NCBI GenBank assembly: GCA_000785145.2 | Contig: JSZA02000071.1 | Coordinates: 1-32,455, forward strand | Origin: Candidatus Thiomargarita nelsonii | GTDB lineage: Bacteria > Pseudomonadota > Gammaproteobacteria > Beggiatoales > Beggiatoaceae | Reading direction: 5' to 3' | Length of the DNA: 32,455 bases | Shown here: positions 25,529-32,455 of the stretch, piece after piece | Layout: each line of letters opens with the position of its first letter | Position numbering within the stretch: position 1 is the stretch's first letter | The notes under the pieces: model-generated | Databases searched by the model: none | What the model saw: only the letters and a program-made list of their open reading frames with translations | Told to the model about the DNA's origin: nothing | Made by a program: the position numbers and the translations under genes

Positions 25529-25595
25529 TCACGTAACACGCCCTTTGTCAATTTGAGGTCATTAGCAGGACCTTTGAGAGAGTCCTAAACGAAAT
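25529..25595 (-). pseudogene. fragment of a caspase gene (5' part and leader)
   Basis: TCACGTAACACGCC...TTTGAGAGAG (25529-25582) matches 7543-7596 within caspase copy 1. TCCTAAACGAAAT (25583-25595) matches its leader at 7714-7726; the codons between are deleted. With 23883-23915 it outlines a minus-strand caspase gene destroyed by deletions, a palindromic element and IS605. Confidence 0.8.
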
Positions 25596-25596
25596 G

Positions 25597-27633
25597 CTAT
25601 AAAAAACCCATAACCCCACTCAAATCATAAGGCGATCTATTAGCCCAACTCACATCAGGCAACTTTGGATCGTACTCAAAAAAACTATACAAATCAAACA
25701 ACGATGGCTGGCTTCGACTAATAAATGCTTTGATAACATCGGCTGTCGTGGCAACTTCGGTGCTACTGGATGAATATAAACTTTTTACCTTTGGCATATC
25801 TATCCAGATCACTTCTTTGTATTTAGTGTCTATCAAGCAAACAAGCATCTGCTTTATATCAGAATCTTTTTTAATCTGTGTACTAAACAACAATCTTGCC
25901 GGTTCAAAAGCCTTGCCATTCATAGCAATGTCTTTCATATTTTCCTGGCCACACAACCCTTCGATGCGCTGCGCGTTCATAACAGCATGGGAGGTTTCAA
26001 AACTATTACCTGAGTACAGGTTCAAGAAAATAGCAACATAAGTCCATTTAGATTGACAAGCTTTATTCAACTTAACATCAATAAACTCAGCAGCCCCGTG
26101 TGGTTTAGGTGCATTTACTAAATCTCCACTGAACATGCTAATAGCGTTTTCATCTATATAATTAGAATACCATCCAATCTCCAAACTTTGACTAAAGTCT
26201 TTATTATAGAAAATGCCCGACAAATCAATATCTGTAGGACTGTCTTCATACTCATTAAACCAATGTACACCAAAACGCAAATAGTCAACGTCGCCCAACG
26301 GAATCCGAGTACCAAAAGGCAACTGCGTACCATCCGAAGCCGATCTCATATTCAAAGGTAAAGGCACTTTTTTCATAGCGTCATCAACTTTACCAATCTT
26401 AAATTCAGAATACCTTTTTTGGAGTTCAACTTTGATAATGTCAATAATACTAATAATGCTGTCAATTGAGGTTTCACTAGAAATGGGTTGCAGAGGGCTA
26501 ATCACTTTAAGCTTACCATTTTTTAGACGGATAATCCGGTCATTTTCAATATCCCTATTCATAAAGTAGCCATACAATTGCCATAAAACCCGATTGGATA
26601 TTTTATTGATAGTGTTTTTAAATAATGACAAGTCAAGGCAACCTTTACAAAGTAATTCATTTAAGCGCCGCGCCAACAGGCCGGGTTTTCTGGTAAATAA
26701 TTGACTCAATTCATCCGTATCTTGTAAAGCAATAGCCTCTTCCAATTTGCTCTCAAATGTCCTTAATTCTAATTTATAATTTTTGGTAGCAAACCGTAAC
26801 AAGTCAACACATGATTCAGGGCAATTTTTGTGTGGCATTATGTGGTGTAATAATTTTTGCCAACGCTTAGCATTAGCTGCCATGTCTTCCTCAAAAGCCA
26901 CTGGATTCGAGGCTGCCAACGATTGCAATCTGGCACAAAGGTTACGCTTTTGATTTAATGATAGCTTAAATTTAGTGTTCTCTATTAAGGTATAATCGCC
27001 ATCAGAAAAAGCTGATGCTACCCGTAACACATCGGTTACGGTGTTGCATTGTTGTATGGCAAACAAGGGTTGTTTTTGAGCTAAGAAAGCTAAGGTTTCT
27101 TTAAATTGTATTTGATATTTGTCGTCTTTCACCAAGTCAAAATAAGTCAACACCGCGTCTTTTTGTTGTTCAGACAAAGACACGCCCGATTCAATCCATG
27201 CAGCAATGATAGACTTTAATTCTTCTCTATTTATCAGTTTTAAAGTTTTAAATTCAGTCGGAAAATATTCACTGCGAGAGTATGCTTTATGCGGTGGGAT
27301 AAACTGCCCACCACTCCAGTAGTGGATAATTGCATTGATAATCAATTCAAGCTCAGAAGTTTCAACGATTTGCTGTGGGAATCCGGGGTACATCGGTTGC
27401 CATTCTCTGTCAGCTCCGGTAAAATCTTTTAAGGTTTTAATGAGGTTTTGTGCAAAATCATTAAAATTTTCACAGATAGATATGCTATGGATATCCTTTT
27501 CGCTAAAGATATATCCTAATTGCATTATATGCGCTTGTAGGGCATAAGCTTGACGGTTTGAAAACTCGGTTACAGCATAGCTTGTATCTATAAAAATTAA
27601 ATTTTGTGAGATAAGTGCTTTATGTTGTTTCAT
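25597..27633 (-). CDS. large hypothetical protein with TerD-like C-terminal region
   Basis: The 678-residue protein is intact, without signal peptide or membrane segments. N-terminal and middle parts are helical, with WQPMYPGFPQQIVETSELELIINAIIHYW near residues 78-106 and several LL-rich helices (about 150-380). The C-terminal 220 residues are beta-rich: PLGDVDYLRFGVHW, then DSPTDIDLSGIFYN, HGAAEFIDVKL, WTYVAIFLNLYSGNSF and a final strand set. The DxDLS motif and this strand order resemble TerD-family domains, which bind calcium and occur in stress or conflict operons. I infer a cytosolic protein of the Ter-related conflict type. Its ATG has no strong ribosome-binding site. It stands alone, downstream of the tRNA-like gene on the same strand. 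Confidence 0.65.
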   Translation of the reverse strand: MKQHKALISQNLIFIDTSYAVTEFSNRQAYALQAHIMQLGYIFSEKDIHSISICENFNDFAQNLIKTLKDFTGADREWQPMYPGFPQQIVETSELELIINAIIHYWSGGQFIPPHKAYSRSEYFPTEFKTLKLINREELKSIIAAWIESGVSLSEQQKDAVLTYFDLVKDDKYQIQFKETLAFLAQKQPLFAIQQCNTVTDVLRVASAFSDGDYTLIENTKFKLSLNQKRNLCARLQSLAASNPVAFEEDMAANAKRWQKLLHHIMPHKNCPESCVDLLRFATKNYKLELRTFESKLEEAIALQDTDELSQLFTRKPGLLARRLNELLCKGCLDLSLFKNTINKISNRVLWQLYGYFMNRDIENDRIIRLKNGKLKVISPLQPISSETSIDSIISIIDIIKVELQKRYSEFKIGKVDDAMKKVPLPLNMRSASDGTQLPFGTRIPLGDVDYLRFGVHWFNEYEDSPTDIDLSGIFYNKDFSQSLEIGWYSNYIDENAISMFSGDLVNAPKPHGAAEFIDVKLNKACQSKWTYVAIFLNLYSGNSFETSHAVMNAQRIEGLCGQENMKDIAMNGKAFEPARLLFSTQIKKDSDIKQMLVCLIDTKYKEVIWIDMPKVKSLYSSSSTEVATTADVIKAFISRSQPSLFDLYSFFEYDPKLPDVSWANRSPYDLSGVMGFL

Positions 27634-27653
27634 TTTTGGTCATTTATTGGGTG

Positions 27654-27768
27654 GTGTGTGGTAGGATTCGAACCTACGACACTCGATGCAAAGTTTTGAA
27701 GGAAGTCAATCCATAAAAAAATAGATCAACTCAAATATCGCTGCTCTACCAGACTGAGCTACACACAC
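27654..27768 (-). tRNA. tRNA-like gene with insertion in the anticodon arm
   Basis: On the minus strand there is a perfect 7-bp acceptor stem (GTGTGTG/CACACAC), TA, a D-arm (GCTC AGTCTGGTA GAGC) and a perfect T-arm (GTAGG TTCGAAT CCTAC). Between them, 49 bases separate the anticodon stem CGAT/ATCG, against 7 in a normal loop, so about 42 bases are extra. If the loop begins ATTTGA the anticodon would be TTG (Gln). The G before the acceptor and the C after it would suit His instead. The CCA is not encoded. It could be an interrupted tRNA or a tRNA pseudogene. Identity is open. Confidence 0.6.
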
Positions 27769-27946
27769 CAAATAAAGGAAAGGAAGCAACTATTCGGTAT
27801 CTTTGGTAAAGATGTTAATGAAGGAAGCTGCTTCATAAGGATATAGCGGGACGTATTAAACCTTAAAAATAAAATAATGTCAAGTTTTATGTTCAAGTTT
27901 TTTTATCCTTTTTTATAAAAAAATCCTTGTAGTTATGGTGATTAAT

Positions 27947-30715
27947 ATGAAATCCATTTTTTTTGTCGGTGTTAAGCTGTTTTTTATTTTAACGCTAACG
28001 CTTGTTTTTAGTCAGTCTGGTTTCTCAGAAGAGCCGTTAGAATTGGCTAAAACCTATAACAGCCAAGCCGTTCAATATTATCAACAAGGGGAATTTAAAA
28101 AAGCCCTGCAGTTGGCTGAAAAAGCCTTAAAAATCACAACTGAAATACTTGGAGAAAAACATCCAGACAGTATCACCAGCCTTAATAATTTAGGTATATT
28201 TCACGTTAAGGTAGGAAAATTCGATGAAGCTTTGCAGCTTTTTGAAAAAGGCTATCATATCTCTAAAGAGGTATTTGGAAAAAAACACTCTCAAACACTC
28301 ACCAATATGATGTTTTTAGCTGGCATTTACAGTGAATTAAGTCAATTCTCGGCTGCTTTGCTTTGGTCTGAAAAAGCCTATCCTCTCTTTAAAGAGGTAT
28401 TTGGGGAAAAGCATCTTCAAACGCTCACCATAATTAATAATTTAGCACGCAGTTACAAAGGCTTAGGCCGCTTATCAGTGGCTTTACCTTGGTTTGAAAA
28501 AGCCTATCAATTCTCTAAGGAGGGTTTAGGAGAAAAACACCCTCAAACGATTATGAGCCTGAGTAATTTAGGAATTATTTATAATGACTTAGGCAGATTG
28601 TCGGCGGCTTTGCCTTTGTTAGAAAAAGCCTATCATCTCTCTAATGAGGTATTAGGGGAAAAGGACGATGATACGCTCAGCCGTCTAAATAATTTAGCGG
28701 GAATTTATTACGACTTAGGCAGATTGTCGGCGGCTTTGCCTTTGTTTGAAAAAGCCTATCATCTCTCTAAAGAACTGTTAGGAGAAAAGCACCCTCAAAC
28801 GCTCAGCATTCTTAATAATTTTGGTATTATTCACAGAGACTTAAATCTATTTAATGAGGCTTTGCCCTTGGTTGAAAAAGCCTATCATCTCTCTGAAGAG
28901 GTGTTAGGAGAAAAGCACCCCGATACGCTCCGCAGTCTGTTGAATTTAGCATTAATTTATAACAATTTAAAAGGATTTTCAGTGGCTTTGCCTTTATATG
29001 AAAAAGGCTATCGTCTCTTTAAAGAGACGTTAGGAGAAAAGCACCCCGATACGCTCCTCTGCTTGAGTAATTTAGCTTATATATACCAAATACAAGGAGA
29101 CTTTAATCAAGCCATTAAACATTTTGAAAAATTAGTAGAAGGCGTGGAACATTTGCGAAGTGGCGACTTTTCCGCTGAAAACCGCCAAGCCTTGTTTAAA
29201 AAGTGGGTACAGGGTTATTTTGATCTTTCTGATTTGTATATTGTTCAGTCTCGCCTCGTTGACGCTTTTCGCCTAGCAGAAATGAGCAAAGCCCGCACCT
29301 TGCTCGAATCCATAGCGGCTAAATTCGCGGCTCAACAAAGTGGGCTAACCGCCACGGAGCAACAACAATTGCGAGACTTTGAGGCTCGTCTAGCTTTTTT
29401 GAACAACCGTATTGCGAAAGCTAATCGCCTAGAGGAAAAAATCACTTTAGAAACTGAAAAAAACCAACTCGTGTTCAAACTCAACCAGTTCCATCATGAG
29501 TTAATGGCAAAATACCCTAAATATGCCCAACTCAGCGAAGTGCAAATTATCGGTGCCAAAGAAGGTGCTAAATTTTTGCCGGCGGATGCCGTATTGATCA
29601 GTTACCTTGTTAATGAAAACAAGGTATTAGCTTTTACCTTAGAATCTGATGGTACGTTCACCGCGCACGATTTAGGAAAAATCCCCTCACTCAAAAAAGA
29701 TATAGAAACCTACCATCACCGATTGACTTCATCTCATCGAGCCACTCGTGGGAGAATCGTGCCATTTTTCGGTAAACCCCCAGAAATTCAAAAAAACGAC
29801 GCTCTCAGTCTAAAACTTGGAAAAGTTCTGTTAGAGCCACTTGCCGACATCATTAAAGATAAATCGCATTGGATTATCTCACCGTCAGGCGCTTTAGCAT
29901 TGATACCCTTTGAGACGCTGCGCCTTGAGGGAGAAAAACAGCCCGTGATTGTCCAGCATCAAATTAGCTATGTGCAATCCTTATCTATATTAGCCCAATT
30001 GCAAAAACGCAATCAAGTCTACAACAGACTGAAAAATAGGGGGACTTTATTAGCGATGGGTGCGCCGCTTTACGAAAAGACGACAAGCAATCCCAATTAT
30101 AGCGGTGCATTGAGACAATTAAATCTTAAATGGAAAAATCTACCCGGCGCATTGGATGAACTGTCACAATTAGAAAAGCTTTTTAAGGAGACAAAACCAC
30201 GTATTTATAAACAAGCCCAAGCCACCGAAGCCAATTTACAAAGGCTTAATCAACAAGGCTTGTTAGCGCAATACCGTTATTTGGTGTTTTCCGCACATGG
30301 CTATCTCAGCGATGAAGTGCCTGCCTTATCTTCTATTGTGTTGGGGCAAGTCAATAATCCAGCAGGGATTGATGGTTATGTCACCGCCGGCGAATGGACG
30401 GGCTATAATTTAAAAAGTGACTTGATGGTGTTATCGGCGTGTCAAACGGGCTTGGGTGAAGTTGTCGGAGGTGAAGGTGTGATGGGTTTGCCTTATGCGC
30501 TGTATGTGGCGGGCAATAAAAATACTTTGCTCACTTTATGGGCTATCTCTGATGAGGTGACGGCAGAGTTTATTACCCGCTTTTTTAGGAAATTGAAGGC
30601 GGGAGTAGGACAAGTTAAAGCGTTGACGGCAACTAAGCGCGAGTTTCTGAAAAGGGGGGGAGACTATAGTAATCCGATGTATTGGGCGGCGTTTGTGTTG
30701 TATGGCATAAAATAG
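27947..30715 (+). CDS. TPR-CHAT protease 3, secreted
   Basis: I take ATG 27947 over 27935 by analogy with CHAT gene 2; this gives 922 residues. A signal peptide (LFFILTLTLVFSQSGFS) without a lipobox predicts a soluble exported protein, unlike CHAT 1 and 2. About nine 42-residue TPR units follow (LGEKHPQTL..LNNL.IIY.DLGR.SAALPLFEKAYHL), then the SAENRQALFKKWVQGYF linker, the coiled-coil-like segment and a CHAT domain with H784 (FSAHGY) and C832. The cysteine motif reads SACQTG, with Gln instead of the Glu of copies 1 and 2. The usual LAMGAPLYEK part is 11-12 residues shorter than in the other copies. It runs convergent to a caspase gene, with a 20-bp palindrome between. Confidence 0.9.
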   Translation: MKSIFFVGVKLFFILTLTLVFSQSGFSEEPLELAKTYNSQAVQYYQQGEFKKALQLAEKALKITTEILGEKHPDSITSLNNLGIFHVKVGKFDEALQLFEKGYHISKEVFGKKHSQTLTNMMFLAGIYSELSQFSAALLWSEKAYPLFKEVFGEKHLQTLTIINNLARSYKGLGRLSVALPWFEKAYQFSKEGLGEKHPQTIMSLSNLGIIYNDLGRLSAALPLLEKAYHLSNEVLGEKDDDTLSRLNNLAGIYYDLGRLSAALPLFEKAYHLSKELLGEKHPQTLSILNNFGIIHRDLNLFNEALPLVEKAYHLSEEVLGEKHPDTLRSLLNLALIYNNLKGFSVALPLYEKGYRLFKETLGEKHPDTLLCLSNLAYIYQIQGDFNQAIKHFEKLVEGVEHLRSGDFSAENRQALFKKWVQGYFDLSDLYIVQSRLVDAFRLAEMSKARTLLESIAAKFAAQQSGLTATEQQQLRDFEARLAFLNNRIAKANRLEEKITLETEKNQLVFKLNQFHHELMAKYPKYAQLSEVQIIGAKEGAKFLPADAVLISYLVNENKVLAFTLESDGTFTAHDLGKIPSLKKDIETYHHRLTSSHRATRGRIVPFFGKPPEIQKNDALSLKLGKVLLEPLADIIKDKSHWIISPSGALALIPFETLRLEGEKQPVIVQHQISYVQSLSILAQLQKRNQVYNRLKNRGTLLAMGAPLYEKTTSNPNYSGALRQLNLKWKNLPGALDELSQLEKLFKETKPRIYKQAQATEANLQRLNQQGLLAQYRYLVFSAHGYLSDEVPALSSIVLGQVNNPAGIDGYVTAGEWTGYNLKSDLMVLSACQTGLGEVVGGEGVMGLPYALYVAGNKNTLLTLWAISDEVTAEFITRFFRKLKAGVGQVKALTATKREFLKRGGDYSNPMYWAAFVLYGIK

Positions 30716-30717
30716 AA

Positions 30718-30737
30718 GTCCAAGATAAATCTTGGAC
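30718..30737. repeat. 20-bp palindrome between convergent CHAT and caspase genes
   Basis: GTCCAAGATAAATCTTGGAC starts two bases after the CHAT stop and ends two bases before the caspase stop. It may serve as a bidirectional transcript end. Confidence 0.8.
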
Positions 30738-30739
30738 TC

Positions 30740-32455
30740 CTACTCAGACGCTGTCACTTTAAAAATGACTTGCCCAGTCGCCCAATCATCAATCTCAACC
30801 GCCGTGTCACTCCGCCATCCGTGCGTTGCATTAGCCAATAATTGTTCTAAAGGATTTAATCCCAAGCGTGTGATTGGCGGTTGTTCCAATAACGATATAT
30901 CAATCGCTTGAGGGCTGATGATCAATTTTAGGGTTTCCTCTCCTAGTTCTTCAATACTTAATGTGTTGATCACTTTTCTTATTTCGCCTTTCTTGAGACG
31001 AGCAAATTCCATCCTTTCCCAATAAGGGGGAAAAATCGTATTAATAGCATCGTTGGGACTGATATTAATCAGATAACAGTAATAGTCTTGCTTTACATTG
31101 TTATGTAAACTAAAAGAAAGAATCTGGTCACTATTCAAAGTCTTGCCTTCAATCTCAGAAAAACGATATGAGCCAGTTTTGCGATACCACACCTTATCTC
31201 CTTCAAAAGTGTATTGTTCCACACAATCTGGTCCTTTTTGACAATAAGGGACTTGATTTAATGTTTCAATTTTGACTTCCACTGCTAATGTGCTACTAAA
31301 AGGGGTTTTGAGTGTTTTAAGCTCACGCACGCGGGCTAATCTTTTTAATTTGCTTTGTAATAATTTAACGCCTTTTTTTAGATTCGAAAATGGAATTTTA
31401 AGGCCTTTTTTGAATAGGCGTTGATCGGGTGTCAGTACCCATAATTCAGGTGGCTGATTGGGGAAAGATTTTGGCAAGGCATCATCAGGCGAGCCATAAA
31501 TGAGTTGCCCATCTTGTTGCTTGGGGCGCAAGAGGTACAATTGTAGATTAGCTTGATGCGGATTGTTGGTAAGCTGGTAGGCTCCAAGTGCTTGTGTATC
31601 AAAAGCCGCCGCAATCTCTTTTAACAATGGCTTATCTAAGTCCGCGCCTAAGTAAACTTTAATAGGCGTAAAATGGTAGGCATGACTTTCTTCTACGACT
31701 AAATCACCAACCTTAATCTCACTTTTGGACTCAGCATAACTGGCGAAAGGGGTGACATGGTAAATCTTCAAGCGAGGGGAGTCTCCGGGCTTATATAAAC
31801 GATAAACTGAGCCTTTGGTAACGCCAAGGAGAGAGCCTGCTTTTATTTTGATTCTCCTTTTAGAGACAATACGGATAATAGGAATTGTCGGCGATAGTGC
31901 AGCAGCGCCTGGTGCCAACACTTCTCTATGATGCTCACCCTTTATTTGTGGATGTTGCGCCATGCCGCGCTCTCTTGTCACTTGGGCATAAGTCCGCTTA
32001 AAAACGTCATGCCAAGTTTCACCGATTTGAGCCTGCTGTAAATTTTGCGTCCAATACCAAGTAAACAGGCTGTAATATTGTCCATCTTTTTGAGCCTGTT
32101 CAATGGCGGATTCATTATCTCGTGCGGCACCAATATGAATACCATAATGGGGAGGTCCAACAAATGGGGTCGTTTATCCTCTTTGATCGCTCGGCTCGTT
32201 GCGGCTGCACCTCTGGTGACTGTTGCTGAGTGACAAGAATCCGATATAAATACGACATTTTGAGTTTTTTCATACAAGTTGGACAACCATTTGTCGATTT
32301 CATCATCTAATACGTCGTAATTGTCTATACCTTGCCTGCCGGTACGAGCCCCGTAGGAAACCCAAGTTTGGTCATAGCCGCTGGGTTCATCACCGTTTAA
32401 ATCTTTGGTTTGTGAGCCATGGCCAGAATAAAAAATATAAACAAAATCATTGGGT
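30740..32455 (-). pseudogene. caspase-family protein, internal deletion, runs off the window
   Basis: A sister of the 5801-7703 gene; the first 90 or so residues lie beyond the window edge. Visible are YSGHGSQ (near 32420, catalytic His), DQTWVSYG, VLDDEIDKWLSNLYEK, SDSCHS (near 32240, catalytic Cys), the beta module (IKIKAGSLLGVTKGSVYRLY), ELWVLTPDQRLF and the DUF4384-like tail (LSFSLHNNVKQDYYCYLI). At 32149-32157 the GKRLYQPLKT segment is lost. Compared with copy 1, 27 bases are replaced by 5, which shifts the frame. The rest reads on correctly in the new frame (HYGIHIGAARDNESAIEQAQ) to 30740. So the protease core would be truncated shortly after its Cys, and the downstream part probably has no normal start. 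Confidence 0.85.

Noticed and set aside
27654..27768. Selenocysteine tRNA because of length and a CTTCAAAA stretch
   Set aside because: The extra bases are in the anticodon arm, not a long variable arm, and CTTCAAA has no pairing stem around it.

Overview
The window looks like part of the chromosome of a large sulfur-oxidising gammaproteobacterium (Beggiatoa / Thioploca / Thiomargarita type). This is an inference, not a match. It rests on the AT-rich coding style, the many secreted orthocaspase and TPR-CHAT paralogues, the dense small palindromic repeats (a recurring 20-bp GTCCAAGAT..ATCTTGGAC palindrome, GTAGGGTGCG/CGCACCCTAC pairs, CAATGCCA/TGGCATTG-bounded elements) and the unusually high load of broken genes.

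Layout. 1-900: repeats around one secreted hypothetical protein. 926-4127: a tight operon of an ECF-type sigma factor, a single-pass membrane protein (candidate anti-sigma or signalling partner), an exported M48-like metallopeptidase with a TPR-like tail, and a small acidic protein. 4149-5790: repeat-rich debris, a partial copy of the M48 gene's 3' end, a two-gene unit with a frameshifted retropepsin-like protease, and a HigA-like antitoxin without a visible toxin. 5801-7703 (minus): a caspase-family protein with a DUF4384-like tail, split by a one-base frameshift. 8196-10165: a small outer-membrane beta-barrel and a lipoprotein. 10263-16539: two large tandem TPR-CHAT lipoproteins. 16606-21482: CHAT pseudogene copies alternating with small toxin-antitoxin or defence-like modules (BrnT remnant/CopG-type antitoxin; AAA ATPase + TOPRIM pair; Panacea-domain protein + partner), most of them damaged. 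21679-23796: an intact lipoprotein caspase. 23883-25595: a caspase relic split by a decayed IS605-type tnpB element and a palindromic element. 25597-27633 (minus): a 678-residue protein with a TerD-like C-terminal region. 27654-27768 (minus): a tRNA-like gene with about 42 extra bases in the anticodon arm. 27947-30715: a third intact TPR-CHAT protein, convergent with another caspase gene (30740 to the window edge) that has an internal deletion/frameshift.

How it may work together. The unifying theme is two families of clan CD cysteine proteases (CHAT and C14 caspase). All those with a visible N-terminus carry Sec signal peptides or lipoboxes, so they are predicted to sit in the cell envelope instead of the cytosol. 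They lie beside a sigma-factor/membrane-protein/M48-peptidase operon and decaying toxin-antitoxin/defence modules. I infer an expanding and decaying envelope protease-signalling or conflict island in which the nearly identical CHAT 3' ends serve as recombination anchors. This is a hypothesis; the sequence shows the parts and their damage, not the circuit.
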